Below are positions 33,086-41,962 of a DNA stretch of 50,883 nucleotides, in pieces. Numbering within the stretch: position 1 is the stretch's first letter; each line of letters begins with the position of its first letter. A program made the translations under genes and the position numbers. This DNA is from Candidatus Nomurabacteria bacterium (GTDB lineage Bacteria; Patescibacteriota; Minisyncoccia; Phycocordibacterales; UBA9973): positions 3,023 through 53,905 of the forward strand of contig JAPLXU010000017.1 of the NCBI GenBank assembly GCA_026395915.1. The letters run 5' to 3'. The notes below the pieces were generated by a model, which saw only the letters and a list, made by a program, of their open reading frames with translations, did not search any database and was not told the DNA's origin.

Positions 33086-33120
33086 ACGGCGCCTCTGCAT
33101 GGTTAGCAAGAAGGCGCCGT
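33086..33120 (-). terminator. Terminator of the lipoprotein gene
   Basis: ACGGCGCC / GGCGCCGT stem (33086-33093 with 33113-33120), followed on the minus strand by TTTTGC. Confidence 0.7.
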
Positions 33121-33179
33121 AAAGATTGATGTTTTTCAGCGGACTTTATTGTAGGAGCCACCGATTTTCCTTCTCCTCG

Positions 33180-33695
33180 TTACCACGAGGAGACAACGAC
33201 ATTCTGACCGCCCGGCCCGTTGTGAACGTTACTGGTACCTCCAGGGATGGAGGAAATGGTGTTTCCTCCGCCTGGGCCGTTATTATGACCCCAGCCGTAG
33301 CCACCACCTCCTTGGACGGAGATAGTGTTCACTCCACCCGGCCCGTTATTGTAGTAACTCCCATTTCCATAATAGTTGGTGTTACCACTGAAAAGGGAAG
33401 CCAGAAACCCTTTTCCTCCAATTTCTTTGGAGACAGCGGCGTCCCTGGCGCCGTTTAACTGTTGAATCTTAATATCCTTGTTTACGGCGGGGCCTGTCTG
33501 GGTCACCTGACCGGCCATAATGTTTGTTTTCCCATCGACGATATTCGTCATCGTTGTCGTCGTCACTGCCAGCTCTCCTGGTTTAAAGGGAAGAGATAAG
33601 TCTTTGTGGGCATAGTTCCCACTGTTCATGGCGACGCAGCCGGAGCTAACCACGATGACCAAACTGAGACCGACGATGTTGATTATATTTTTCAT
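33180..33695 (-). CDS. Glycine-rich putative lipoprotein with NGPGG repeats
   Basis: A 171-aa protein. N terminus MKNIINIVGLSLVIVVSSGC is a lipoprotein signal with lipobox-like VSSGC. The middle is polar with GAVNKD-like segments; the C-terminal third has repeats YNNGPGGVNTISVQ, HNNGPGGGNTISSIPGG and VHNGPGGQNVVVSSW. The repeats suggest an extracellular structural or adhesive role, not proven. ATG 33695 is chosen over 33803, which would place 36 hydrophobic residues before the signal and lie past the likely transcription start region. Confidence 0.65.
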   Translation of the reverse strand: MKNIINIVGLSLVIVVSSGCVAMNSGNYAHKDLSLPFKPGELAVTTTTMTNIVDGKTNIMAGQVTQTGPAVNKDIKIQQLNGARDAAVSKEIGGKGFLASLFSGNTNYYGNGSYYNNGPGGVNTISVQGGGGYGWGHNNGPGGGNTISSIPGGTSNVHNGPGGQNVVVSSW

Positions 33696-33823
33696 TATAT
33701 TTCTTGTGTTAGATTTTATGTTTTTCTGCAGGCAGTAGCCAAAAGATTTAGCTATTATCTGCAAAAAAACAAAAACAACAAAAGAATAATTTTGAAAGAA
33801 CAATATACTAACTTACTGGGTAT

Positions 33824-33852
33824 AGTATAGCATATTGGAGTCTTATTGTCAA
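33824..33852 (-). promoter_or_regulatory. Consensus promoter of the lipoprotein gene
   Basis: Minus strand TTGACA (33852-33847), 17-nt spacer, TATACT (33829-33824). The leader to ATG 33695 is about 120 nt. Confidence 0.8.
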
Positions 33853-33912
33853 GCTCAATTTAAGCCCATAAAATATAGGTATTTTTTACATACTTTTTAG
33901 CGTTTTTTTATG

Positions 33913-33994
33913 TGGGCGAGGAGGGATTTGAACCCTCAAGTCTTGCGACATCAGTTCCTAAGACTGACGCGTATACCAATTCCGCCACTCGCCC
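33913..33994 (-). tRNA. tRNA-Leu (TAG)
   Basis: Class II tRNA on the minus strand: acceptor GGGCGAG/CTCGCCC, anticodon loop CTTAGGA in stem TCAGT/ACTGA, long variable arm, T arm GAGGG/CCCTC. Confidence 0.94.
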
Positions 33995-34029
33995 AAAATA
34001 TATTTTGACTAGATTTTGCCTAGTCTATG

Positions 34030-34113
34030 TGCCCGAGGTGGGAATCGAACCCACATGACCTTGCGGTCGGGAAATTTTAAGTCTCCTGCGGCTACCAATT
34101 ACGCCACTCGGGC
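34030..34113 (-). tRNA. tRNA-Leu (TAA)
   Basis: Class II tRNA on the minus strand: acceptor GCCCGAG/CTCGGGC, anticodon loop CTTAAAA, long variable arm CCCGACCGCAAGGTC, T arm GTGGG/CCCAC. Confidence 0.93.
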
Positions 34114-34120
34114 AAGGCAC

Positions 34121-34163
34121 GCACAAGTTAAAAAGTTTACAAAACAAACTTTTTAACTTGTGC
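34121..34163 (-). repeat. 18-bp palindrome abutting the tRNA-Lys 3' end
   Basis: GCACAAGTTAAAAAGTTT / AAACTTTTTAACTTGTGC with a 7-nt loop. Its arm includes the last bases of tRNA-Lys (GC-A), so the element begins exactly at the tRNA terminus. It may act as a processing or termination hairpin or be another mobile palindrome. Confidence 0.85.
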
Positions 34164-34233
34164 GCCCAGCAGGGATCGAACCTGCGACATTCTCCTTAAG
34201 AGGGAGCTACTCTACCAGCTGAGTTATGGGCGC
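34161..34233 (-). tRNA. tRNA-Lys (CTT)
   Basis: Minus strand: acceptor GCGCCCA/TGGGCGC, D arm CTCAGCTGGTAGAG, anticodon loop CTCTTAA (stem with a G-A mismatch at 27-43), T arm GCAGG/CCTGC. Confidence 0.9.
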
Positions 34234-34256
34234 ATATTTTGTTTTCAAATACTCTG

Positions 34257-34328
34257 AGGCGTGGGTGGGAATCGAACCCACGCATGTCGGTTTTGCAGAC
34301 CGAAGCGTTACCACTTCGCCACCACGCC
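34257..34328 (-). tRNA. tRNA-Cys (GCA)
   Basis: Minus strand: acceptor GGCGTGG/CCACGCC, anticodon loop CTGCAAA in stem TCGGT/ACCGA, discriminator U73, the cysteine identity base. Confidence 0.95.
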
Positions 34329-34339
34329 ATTCTTTCATC

Positions 34340-34660
34340 CTAACTATTTCGAAGCAATTCGTCAATTTTTTGTCTGTGCTTTTCTCCGAGGTCGATCGCT
34401 ATATCGACAAAGGGAATATTTTTTGTAGTCATAGTCTTTTTCAAGAATTCTCGCAATTCTCCTCGCTTTCTTTTGGCGAATTCTAGGGCTGGTTTTTCTT
34501 TTTCGGTAGGGAATACAGTTATGAATATTGTTGCCTTTTTCAAGTCGGGCGAACAAGTTGCCGAAGTCACAGTGATGAGTGAAGTTCCGTTATTTTCTCG
34601 CTCCAAAAATTCCGCAGTTGCTTCTTTGAGATAGTTCGCTACTTTTTCTTTTCTTTCCAT
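34340..34660 (-). CDS. rbfA: 30S ribosome-binding factor RbfA
   Basis: A 106-aa KH-like protein: ERKEKVANYLKEATAEFLERE, LITVTSATCSPDLKKATIFITVFP, LREFLKKTMTTKNIPFVDIAIDLGEKHRQKIDELL. RbfA binds the 5' end region of 16S rRNA and helps late 30S maturation. It follows infB by 6 nt on the same strand, the classical infB-rbfA pair. Length is normal. Confidence 0.92.
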   Translation of the reverse strand: MERKEKVANYLKEATAEFLERENNGTSLITVTSATCSPDLKKATIFITVFPTEKEKPALEFAKRKRGELREFLKKTMTTKNIPFVDIAIDLGEKHRQKIDELLRNS

Positions 34661-34666
34661 GTTTTT

Positions 34667-36202
34667 TTATTTTTGCGCTATTGAAAATAATTCTATAATG
34701 TCGCCCGGCGCGATTTCTATTTTCGACTCGATCATCATGCCGAATTCTGATCCATCTTCGACGATGCCGGTTTTCGCTTTATTCTTTTCCAAGTTCACGA
34801 TTTTTCCGCGTCCGATTTCGAATTCTCTGCGCATAATTTTCACTGTTCCATTTAAGAGCATTTGTCCTTCAGTAACCTTACCGCCTATTATCTGGCGCTC
34901 TTTGGTTCGACTGAAAGCTCTGATGATTTTTGCGCGACCGGTCGTTTCTATCGTCTCGATTCTAGGTCTTCTGTTTTCCATTTGCTCTTCGAGCCACTCT
35001 TTCATTTTATAAATGACGTCGAAAAACGAAATCGTGATTTCTCTTTTTAGAGCAATTTCTGTCGCGTTCCTGTCCGCTTTTACATTAAATCCGATGATTA
35101 TCACATCTTTGCTGTCGGACATATTCTTTATATCTGATTCTGAAATTGTCCCTACTCCTTTTCCGATAATTTTGAACTCAGCATTATCTATTTCACCCTT
35201 GCTTTTTATTTTAGTTATTTCTTTTTCAATGGCTTCCAAGGATCCGGCAACATCTGCTTTGAGCAATATTGGGATTATTTTTTTCTCTGAGTTTTTCTCT
35301 GGATTTTTTGTTTTGGGAGCCGAGCTCCCAAAGTTTGGGAGCTCGGCTCCCAAAATCTTTGCATACTCTTCCGCGCCCTTTCTATTTTTAAAAGATTTAA
35401 ATTCTGATCCCAATTTCGGCATTTTATCGAAACCGCAAAGGCGAACAGGGGAGGAAGGTCGCGCGCTGTTTATCATTTCTCCTTTGAAATTTTGAATTAT
35501 GCGTGTGGAAGTCATAGCATCTCCGGCAACAACGAACATTTTTTTCTGAAGCTCTCCGTTTTTGATAATTAAAGTCGCCTGAATTCCACATTTTGAATCA
35601 AGGTTTGCTTCTATCACGAAACCTGAAGCGTTTTCTTCTGCGTTTCCGGTGAAGTTTTCCATTTCAGCTAAAATCAAAATGAGCGATAGGAGGTTGTCTA
35701 CACCAGCGCCGGTCTTTGCAGAAATTTCCACGCATGGAATCTTGCCTCCATAATTTTCCAGATAGATTTCGTTTTCCGCAAGTTCTTGTTTCGTCTTTTC
35801 GATATTTGCGTTTGGTTTATCTATTTTATTTATTGCGACGATGGAAGGCAATTTCATTTCGTTGATTGTTTTCCATGCCTCGATTGTTTGTGGCTTCACG
35901 CCATCTTCAGCTGAGACTATCAAAATAGCGATGTCAGCGATCAAAGCTCCACGTTCGCGCATTTTTGAAAAAGCTTCGTGTCCGGGTGTATCCAGAAAAG
36001 TAATTTTTCTTTCTTTTCCTTCTTCATCTTTATGTAAGACTTCGTAAGCAGAAATACATTGGGTGATACCTCCAGCTTCACACTCAGCCACATTTGTTTT
36101 TCGAATGTAATCTAAAAGCGTTGATTTTCCGTGATCAATGTGTCCCACGACCACTACGACTGGTGGTCTCGATATTGTTTTGTTATTTTTATTTTCTTGC
36201 AT
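34667..36202 (-). CDS. infB: Translation initiation factor IF-2 (short form)
   Basis: A 511-aa GTPase that brings fMet-tRNA to the start codon. It lacks the long N-terminal region of E. coli IF2. G1 is GHIDHGKST (20-28; usually GHVDHGKT), G3 DTPGHEAF, G4 NKID, G5 SAKTG, then domains II-IV (LLKADVAGSLEAIEKEI, IGFNVKADRNATEIALKREI). About residues 283-297 are encoded by a perfect 45-nt palindrome between domains II and III (LGAELPNFGSSAPKTK). A TATAAA box lies 5 nt before the ATG on the minus strand, so it may also be leaderless. IF2 supports initiation on leaderless mRNA in E. coli. Confidence 0.95.
   Translation of the reverse strand: MQENKNNKTISRPPVVVVVGHIDHGKSTLLDYIRKTNVAECEAGGITQCISAYEVLHKDEEGKERKITFLDTPGHEAFSKMRERGALIADIAILIVSAEDGVKPQTIEAWKTINEMKLPSIVAINKIDKPNANIEKTKQELAENEIYLENYGGKIPCVEISAKTGAGVDNLLSLILILAEMENFTGNAEENASGFVIEANLDSKCGIQATLIIKNGELQKKMFVVAGDAMTSTRIIQNFKGEMINSARPSSPVRLCGFDKMPKLGSEFKSFKNRKGAEEYAKILGAELPNFGSSAPKTKNPEKNSEKKIIPILLKADVAGSLEAIEKEITKIKSKGEIDNAEFKIIGKGVGTISESDIKNMSDSKDVIIIGFNVKADRNATEIALKREITISFFDVIYKMKEWLEEQMENRRPRIETIETTGRAKIIRAFSRTKERQIIGGKVTEGQMLLNGTVKIMRREFEIGRGKIVNLEKNKAKTGIVEDGSEFGMMIESKIEIAPGDIIELFSIAQK
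35311..35355 (-). repeat. 45-nt perfect palindrome inside infB
   Basis: 22-bp arms (TTTTGGGAGCCGAGCTCCC plus AAA, and complement) around one G; 45 nt, 15 codons, in frame. Within each arm GGGAGC-CGA-GCTCCC is itself a small palindrome. Confidence 0.95.
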
Positions 36203-36238
36203 TTTGTTTTATAACTTTCCACTTTATGAACTTTTTAA

Positions 36239-36709
36239 CTATCTAACTTCCGCTTTTCGCAGTGCTTCTTTTTCTTCTGCGCTCAATTCGTATTCTGATT
36301 TGTTATTTTTTATAGGCTTGGCAAATATGCTCATTCGTTCGCGGGAGTATAAACTTGAAAATACAACGCCATCGCCTTCCTCATTCAACATTCCAATAGC
36401 GAAACTCTGGTTACTGCCTTGATCAGGGAAAGGATTGAAACGAATAGTCTCGAGTCCGCGTATACTTTTTTTTAATTTTGCATTTATAACTGTAATGTCT
36501 TTTTGTGTGTCGTCTTTCGCTTTTCTCAAATTAGCAATATCTCGTTCAAGATTTACTATTGTGTCTTCCAAATCTTTTGCCTTTTTACCGAGAAAGAATC
36601 TCTTTAGACGCTTTTCTGTGGTAATAATCCAAACAGCGCCGACTATAATAGCGATTAATGTGAAAACAAAAAAAGCTAATAAAAAAATACCGTCGAGCTT
36701 TATATTCAT
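36239..36709 (-). CDS. DUF4446 family membrane protein
   Basis: A 156-aa protein: N-terminal transmembrane helix (IFLLAFFVFTLIAIIVGAVWII), a coiled-coil (AKDLEDTIVNLERDIANLRKAKDD), and the conserved DUF4446 C-terminal part with RFNPFPDQGSNQSFAIGMLNEEGDGVVFSSLYSRERMSIFAKPI. Family function is unknown. It is upstream of infB with a 36-nt gap and divergent from the cysteine desulfurase gene. Confidence 0.8.
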   Translation of the reverse strand: MNIKLDGIFLLAFFVFTLIAIIVGAVWIITTEKRLKRFFLGKKAKDLEDTIVNLERDIANLRKAKDDTQKDITVINAKLKKSIRGLETIRFNPFPDQGSNQSFAIGMLNEEGDGVVFSSLYSRERMSIFAKPIKNNKSEYELSAEEKEALRKAEVR

Positions 36710-36721
36710 ATTTAGATAATA

Positions 36722-36727
36722 TATACT
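36722..36727 (+). promoter_or_regulatory. -10 box for leaderless cysteine desulfurase
   Basis: TATACT, 6 nt before ATG 36734. Confidence 0.55.
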
Positions 36728-36733
36728 ATTTTT

Positions 36734-38113
36734 ATGCCTAAATCAAATGGCCGTTCAATAAAAAAGACAAGAAAAATATACTTGGATTACGCATCAAGCG
36801 CTCTTTCTCAAACTGCAAACCCGGGAGCGATACATGAATTGGGAGTGAAGGAAAAAAATAAACTTGAAAGCGCAAGGGCAACTGTAGCAAAAATTTTGAA
36901 TGCGCAGAATGCAGAAATTATTTTTACATCAGGCGCGACGGAGAGTAACAATCTGGCAATTTTGGGGTTGGTGTATGCGGGACAAGAGCAAGGTTTTCTC
37001 AGGTCCTCGGTTCTCCGGGTCCCTTCCCCGGCCAGACCTTTCAAAAATCTTGCTCTTGTCCCGCATATCGTGACGACAAACATTGAACATGCGTCTGTGT
37101 TGGAAACCTGCAAGCATTTAGAAAAAATGAAACAAGCGGAAGTAACTTATGTGCCAGTGGAAGAAAACGGAATTGTCGATGTGAAGAAAATAAAAAAAGC
37201 TCTGAAACTAAACACAGTTCTAGTTTCTGTCATGTATGCAAACAACGAAATCGGCACGATACAACCTATACGAGAGATTGCGAAGGAAATTCGACATTGG
37301 AGAAAAACACACCTCACCCGCTTTCAGCACCCTCTCCTTGGTAAGGAGAGGGTCGGGGTGAGGTTCCCTTTTTTCCACACCGACGCCACGCAAGCGGTGA
37401 ATTATTTGCCGATAAGTGTTCCACAACTTGGTGTTGATCTGATGTCTATGAACAGCGCAAAAATTTATGGACCGAAAGGTATTGGAGCTTTGTATGTGAA
37501 AAAGAATACGCCGATAGGAAAAATTATGTTCGGCGGAGATCAAGAGTTCGGTTTGCGACCAGGAACAGAAAACGTGGCTCTGGCTGTCGAATTTGCTAAG
37601 ACACTTCAAACTGTTGAAAAAATAAAAGAACAAGAAGTGAAAAGATTAGCCAAACTCCGGGATTATTTTTTTGAAAAAATTTTAGAAAATACTAAAAACT
37701 TTGCTATCGCGGAAAGTTTAGTAAATTTTGAAATAATTTTGAATGGTGACCAGAAAAATAGATTGCCAAACAATGTAAACATCACTATTCCAAACATTCC
37801 GAGCGATCTTTTGGTAATAGAGTTATCAGCGAAGGGGATAATGGCCTCGGCAAAAAGTGCTTGCAAATCCGGAGATGGTAAGGCTTCGCATGTCATCGAA
37901 GCGATTCGGCATGGAGCAAAACCTGCCCGCAATGCTTCAGGCATAGCTGATGCCCGCCCGCATGACTCGCAACAGCGTGTCGGGCAAGCAGGCGGGGAGG
38001 AAGACGGGTCTTTGAGATTTTCTTTGGGTAGAGAAACAACTAAATCAGACATTGATTACACCGTAAAAGCTTTGTCAGAAATTTTGGCTAAATTAAAAAA
38101 GTGGTATGATTAA
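36734..38113 (+). CDS. Cysteine desulfurase, enlarged by three palindrome insertions
   Basis: A PLP-dependent NifS/IscS-type enzyme that takes sulfur from cysteine for Fe-S clusters and tRNA thiolation. IYLDYASSALS, FTSGATESNN, ANNEIGTIQPI, FHTDATQA and the PLP lysine in NSAKIYGPKGIGALYV are visible (alanine replaces the usual histidine before K); the sulfur-carrying cysteine is in SACKSGDGKASH. At 459 aa it is about 80 aa longer than the usual near-380 aa. The excess equals three palindromes: residues 81-112 (36974-37067), 193-210 (37311-37364) and 397-422 (37922-37997). Each keeps the frame and lies between core elements. Confidence 0.93.
   Translation: MPKSNGRSIKKTRKIYLDYASSALSQTANPGAIHELGVKEKNKLESARATVAKILNAQNAEIIFTSGATESNNLAILGLVYAGQEQGFLRSSVLRVPSPARPFKNLALVPHIVTTNIEHASVLETCKHLEKMKQAEVTYVPVEENGIVDVKKIKKALKLNTVLVSVMYANNEIGTIQPIREIAKEIRHWRKTHLTRFQHPLLGKERVGVRFPFFHTDATQAVNYLPISVPQLGVDLMSMNSAKIYGPKGIGALYVKKNTPIGKIMFGGDQEFGLRPGTENVALAVEFAKTLQTVEKIKEQEVKRLAKLRDYFFEKILENTKNFAIAESLVNFEIILNGDQKNRLPNNVNITIPNIPSDLLVIELSAKGIMASAKSACKSGDGKASHVIEAIRHGAKPARNASGIADARPHDSQQRVGQAGGEEDGSLRFSLGRETTKSDIDYTVKALSEILAKLKKWYD
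36974..37067 (+). repeat. Long palindrome F inside cysteine desulfurase
   Basis: Perfect outer arms TATGCGGGACAAGAGCAAG (36974-36992) and complement (37049-37067), with imperfect inner pairing (AGGTC/GACCT, CCGGGT/CCCCGG). Encodes about 31 residues including LRSSVLRVPSPARPF. Confidence 0.85.
37311..37364 (+). repeat. CCTCACCC/GGGGTGAGG palindrome inside cysteine desulfurase
   Basis: ACCTCACCC, ACCCTCTCCTT, AAGGAGAGGG and CGGGGTGAGGT in nested order, the same element type as in 16S helix 40. Encodes HLTRFQHPLLGKERVGVR. Confidence 0.9.
37922..37997 (+). repeat. Family A palindrome with nested second element, in cysteine desulfurase
   Basis: Starts like the secA copy (CCTGCCCGCAATGCTTCAGG, encoding PARNASGIADA) but is interrupted before its 3' arm by about 36 nt with its own imperfect pairing (GCCCGCATGACTCGC / GCGTGTCGGGC), then ends AGGCGGGG. 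Confidence 0.85.
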
Positions 38114-38118
38114 AAATT

Positions 38119-38145
38119 TTGACTTAATCAAAAAAGTGATATAAT
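38119..38145 (+). promoter_or_regulatory. Promoter with leaderless start
   Basis: TTGACT (38119-38124), 15 nt, extended -10 TGA-TATAAT (TATAAT 38140-38145), then 6 nt to ATG 38152. Confidence 0.8.
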
Positions 38146-38151
38146 CAAAGT

Positions 38152-38979
38152 ATGGACATCAAAGATCTAAATAAATCACAGCTTATATTGTTGGCGGTAT
38201 TGCTTTCTTTTATTACATCTATTGCTACAGGCATAACAACAGTGACCTTGATGCAACAAGCGCCGACGTCTTTTACTGCGCCTATCAATCGAGTTGTCCA
38301 ACAAACGATTGAAAAAATCCAGCAAGTGGAAGGCAAGACGATCACGCAGACCGTGGTTGTAAAGGAAGAAGATTTGGTGGTGGACGCTATCGCCAAAAAT
38401 CAATCAGCAGTATTTGCCATAACCAAAGAAACGCAGGATGCAGACGGGAAAACAATCGAGGTTTCTGCCGGACGAGGATTCGTTATTTCCACTGATGGCA
38501 TAGTGGTTGCTGATGCGAATTTGGTTCCGGATAAAGGAATTTATTATGTAAAAAATGACAGTGGAAAGTTCAAGGCGGATTTTGTTCTGACGGACAAGGG
38601 AGGATTTTCATTTTTTAAAATAGGAGATGCTGTTGACGGCAAAAGCAAGGTAGCTTTCACTGTGCCTGCCTTTGGTGATTTGAATAAGATGAAAACAGGA
38701 CAGAAAATTATAGTTTTAGGAAATTCTATCATCTCTTCTATTTTTGAAGGTGATAAAAATGTTAATATTTCTGTTACAAAATCAAATGCAGGCGGTTTGG
38801 TTCTTAATCTAGACGGGGAAGCTTTGGGAATTGCGCTTTATAGCGATACAACGAATTTTGTTTCAATTGACGACATAAAAAGTGCCTTGAAACTTTATTT
38901 AAACCCCGCGACGAACTTGCCAGGAGCTCCAGTTCTTGCGCCGACTTCCGTCACGCCATCTTCGCCTGCTACGCCGTAA
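38152..38979 (+). CDS. Membrane-anchored trypsin-like protein without catalytic triad
   Basis: A 275-aa protein: N-terminal anchor (ILLAVLLSFITSIATGITTVTL), a helical spacer, then a chymotrypsin-like fold similar to DegP/HtrA proteases. The three triad positions are lost: the H region reads GRGFVISTDGIVVADANLV (no histidine), the D region LTDKGGFSFFKIGD and the S region TKSNAGGLVLNLDGEALGIAL (no GNSGGP). It ends in a proline/threonine-rich tail with no PDZ domain. Likely a binding or scaffolding pseudo-protease outside the membrane. It lies between the desulfurase and clpB, with its own promoter. Confidence 0.7.
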   Translation: MDIKDLNKSQLILLAVLLSFITSIATGITTVTLMQQAPTSFTAPINRVVQQTIEKIQQVEGKTITQTVVVKEEDLVVDAIAKNQSAVFAITKETQDADGKTIEVSAGRGFVISTDGIVVADANLVPDKGIYYVKNDSGKFKADFVLTDKGGFSFFKIGDAVDGKSKVAFTVPAFGDLNKMKTGQKIIVLGNSIISSIFEGDKNVNISVTKSNAGGLVLNLDGEALGIALYSDTTNFVSIDDIKSALKLYLNPATNLPGAPVLAPTSVTPSSPATP

Positions 38980-39036
38980 AAACTTTGATTTTCTCAGCTT
39001 CACAAACTTTTCACTTTATAACTTTAAAACTTATTT

Positions 39037-41760
39037 ATGCCACCACTGAATAAATTCACAACCAAATCAAAGGATGCGATTAAAAAGGCTCACGAGCTTG
39101 CTATTGAACGTGGAATCAATCACGTTTCAGCTTTACACTTACTTGCGGCGCTCCTATTGCAAGACGAGAGCATGGTCAATTCTATTTTGGATAAGTTGGA
39201 AATCGACACGATGCTCCTAACTGATTCTGTTTTGGAAATGATTGAACTTCCGGAGAGTCGTAGCACTATTTCTCCTTCTTACCAGATTTATCTCAATCCT
39301 GACTTGGCGCAAGTTATTGAGTTGTCTGCTAAATTGGCTGAATCAATGAAAGATGATTTTGTTTCAACGGAACATCTTTTTATCGCGATCTTGGAAGTCA
39401 CGAGCGAGGCGCGAGAAGTTTTGGCGCGATTTCGAATTCACAAAGATTCTGTCATGAAAGTTTTGGAAGAATTACGAAGTCAAAATATCACTGACGTGAC
39501 AGAGCCAAAGAAATTCAAACTGCTTTTGAAATACACGCGCAATCTGACCAAGCTGGCGAAAGAAGATAAACTTGATCCGGTAATTGGTAGGGATAATGAG
39601 ATAACACGCATCATGCAGATACTTTCTCGTCGAACAAAAAATAATCCGATTTTAATCGGCGAAGCCGGCACAGGAAAGACCGCGGTCGTGGAAGGCTTGG
39701 CGCAGATGATTGTGAAAAATAACGTTCCTGAATCTCTAAAAGACAAAGAACTTGTCTCCCTCGACCTTGGGCTTTTGGTGGCTGGCACGAAATATCGCGG
39801 AGAATTCGAAGAGAGATTGAAAGGCATCATGAAAGAAATCGAGCGATCGGATGGAAAAGTTATTCTCTTTATCGATGAGATTCACACGATAGTCGGGGCT
39901 GGAGGCGCAGAAGGCACTATGGATGCTTCAAATATGTTGAAGCCAGCGTTGTCGAGAGGAGAGTTGCGAGCTATCGGCGCGACGACTTTGCGTGAATATC
40001 AAAAACATATTGAAAAAGATCCTGCCTTGGCTAGACGTTTTCAACCTGTCTATATCGATGAGCCGAGTGTGGAAGACGCTATTGCTATTCTCCGTGGTTT
40101 GAAAGAAAAATACGAGCTTTTTCATGGCATTCGAATCACTGATGACGCTATCATTTCCGCTGTTAATCTTTCTGCTCGATACATTGCCAACAGATTTTTG
40201 CCGGACAAAGCAGTGGACTTGATAGATGAAGCTTCTTCTTCACTTAAGATAATGCTAGAGAACAAACCGCCTGTTTTGGAAGACGCTCATCGGAAAATAA
40301 TGCGTTTGGAAATCGAAAAAGAAGCTCTTAAAAAAGAAACTGGAAGTTTGAATCTAAACGAAGAAAAAGACAAAGAAGAAAAAGAAAAGACGAAGGAAAA
40401 AAATGTTGAAATAAAAAATAGACTTAAAGAAGTGGATAATGAGATAGGCAATCTACGCGAAAAGACCAAAGAGCTCGAGTTGAAGTGGCAGAATGAAAAA
40501 ACGATTGTGGTTGAGATCCGCGCTATTAAAAAAGATCTCGAAAGTTTGCGTTTGGAAGCAGAGAATGCCGAAATGAAGGCGGATCTTTCTCTTGCGGCGG
40601 AAATACGTTATGGAAAAATGCCTACCCTGAAAAAAGAACTTGAGGTAAAACTTTTACGTTTGAAAAAATTGCAAAAATCCCGTCGAATATTGAAAGAAGA
40701 AATCACAGCTGAAGATATCGCCGAGGTTGTGGCTCGCTGGACGGGCATACCGCTTACAAAGATGCTCGAGGAAGAACGAGCAAAATTGGAAATGATGGAA
40801 GTCGAACTAAAAAAGCGAGTCGTCGGTCAAGACGATGCCATCAAAAGAGTTGCGGATGTTATAAGACGTTCTCGGGCAGGAATAGGAGATCCGAACAGGC
40901 CTATTGGTTCTTTCATATTTTTGGGTCCATCTGGGGTCGGCAAGACAGAGCTTACGAAAGCGCTCGGGCAGTTTATGTTTAACGACGATAAGGCCATTAT
41001 TCGCGTGGACATGTCTGAATATATGGAAAAACATTCTGTCTCGAAACTTATCGGCTCTCCGCCGGGATATGTCGGTTATGATGAAGCCGGCCAGCTGACT
41101 GAATCCGTTCGTCACAGGCCTTACGCAGTGATACTTTTTGACGAGATTGAGAAAGCCCATCCGGAAGTTTTCAATATGCTTCTCTCGGTTATTGACGAAG
41201 GGAGATTGACTGACGGAAAAGGCAGAGTGGTGAATTTTAAAAACACAATCATCATTCTCACCAGCAACATCGGTTCGCAATTTGTGGAAAAGATGGAATC
41301 AATCGGATTTTCCAATAATTCTAAAAGAGAAGATTACAGCAATATGAAAGAAAAAGTTTTAGGAGCGTTGAAAGACAATTTCCGCCCAGAGTTTTTGAAT
41401 CGCCTTGATGAGATCGTCGTCTTTGATGTTTTATCTGAAGATGCAATCAGAGAGATAGTGAATTTGCGAATCAAAGTTGTCGTGGATCGCTTGATGGCAA
41501 AAGGTATCAGTTTTGAAATTTCTAACGAAGCCTTGTCATATCTTGCGAAAGAAGGTTACGATCCGCATTTTGGCGCGCGTCCACTAAATCGTTTGATTCA
41601 AAATAAAATACTGAATCCTGTTGCGTCATACATAATTGGAAATGGGGTGAAAAGAGGGGACACAGTTGTTGTTTCTGTAAAAGGCGCGGAACTTCTAATT
41701 GAAACCAAAAAAGGAAAAATAAAAAGCTCGATTCGAGTTCAAGCCAAATCCGAGGTATAA
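39037..41760 (+). CDS. clpB: ClpB-type disaggregase (AAA+)
   Basis: A 907-aa HSP100 chaperone. Clp_N repeats (about 1-150), AAA1 with Walker A GEAGTGKT (about 208-215) and [15 protein letters not shown], a long coiled-coil middle domain (about 410-560; rich in K/E) typical of ClpB, AAA2 with Walker A GPSGVGKT (about 630-637), [13 protein letters not shown] and [11 protein letters not shown]. ClpB with DnaK resolves protein aggregates. No ClpP-docking IGF loop is evident. The M-domain length separates it from ClpC/ClpA. Confidence 0.92.
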   Translation: MPPLNKFTTKSKDAIKKAHELAIERGINHVSALHLLAALLLQDESMVNSILDKLEIDTMLLTDSVLEMIELPESRSTISPSYQIYLNPDLAQVIELSAKLAESMKDDFVSTEHLFIAILEVTSEAREVLARFRIHKDSVMKVLEELRSQNITDVTEPKKFKLLLKYTRNLTKLAKEDKLDPVIGRDNEITRIMQILSRRTKNNPILIGEAGTGKTAVVEGLAQMIVKNNVPESLKDKELVSLDLGLLVAGTKYRGEFEERLKGIMKEIERSDGKVILFIDEIHTIVGAGGAEGTMDASNMLKPALSRGELRAIGATTLREYQKHIEKDPALARRFQPVYIDEPSVEDAIAILRGLKEKYELFHGIRITDDAIISAVNLSARYIANRFLPDKAVDLIDEASSSLKIMLENKPPVLEDAHRKIMRLEIEKEALKKETGSLNLNEEKDKEEKEKTKEKNVEIKNRLKEVDNEIGNLREKTKELELKWQNEKTIVVEIRAIKKDLESLRLEAENAEMKADLSLAAEIRYGKMPTLKKELEVKLLRLKKLQKSRRILKEEITAEDIAEVVARWTGIPLTKMLEEERAKLEMMEVELKKRVVGQDDAIKRVADVIRRSRAGIGDPNRPIGSFIFLGPSGVGKTELTKALGQFMFNDDKAIIRVDMSEYMEKHSVSKLIGSPPGYVGYDEAGQLTESVRHRPYAVILFDEIEKAHPEVFNMLLSVIDEGRLTDGKGRVVNFKNTIIILTSNIGSQFVEKMESIGFSNNSKREDYSNMKEKVLGALKDNFRPEFLNRLDEIVVFDVLSEDAIREIVNLRIKVVVDRLMAKGISFEISNEALSYLAKEGYDPHFGARPLNRLIQNKILNPVASYIIGNGVKRGDTVVVSVKGAELLIETKKGKIKSSIRVQAKSEV

Positions 41761-41772
41761 TATTTTTTATTG

Positions 41773-41855
41773 TGCGTCGGGTAGGATTCGAACCTACGCA
41801 GCCCGAAGGCGATTGATTTACAGTCAATTGCGATTGACCACTCCGCCACCGACGC
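41773..41855 (-). tRNA. tRNA-Tyr (GTA)
   Basis: Class II tRNA on the minus strand: acceptor GCGTCGG/CCGACGC, anticodon loop CTGTAAA in stem ATTGA/TCAAT, long variable arm, T arm GTAGG/CCTAC. Confidence 0.94.
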
Positions 41856-41947
41856 ATACGCACAAAATAGCATAAAAAAAACTTTTTCGCATCTTTTTGT
41901 TTCAAGAGTAATCTGTGTCACTTCATAAAAATTTCATTTCAAGACAT

Positions 41948-41953
41948 TATGAT
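41948..41953 (+). promoter_or_regulatory. -10 box for the flavin module
   Basis: TATGAT, 9 nt before ATG 41963; no Shine-Dalgarno. Confidence 0.45.
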
Positions 41954-41962
41954 AAAACCGTC

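Noticed and set aside
33126..33458. Plus-strand open frame opposite the lipoprotein gene
   Set aside because: Mirror of the glycine-rich repeats; the minus frame has promoter, signal peptide and terminator.
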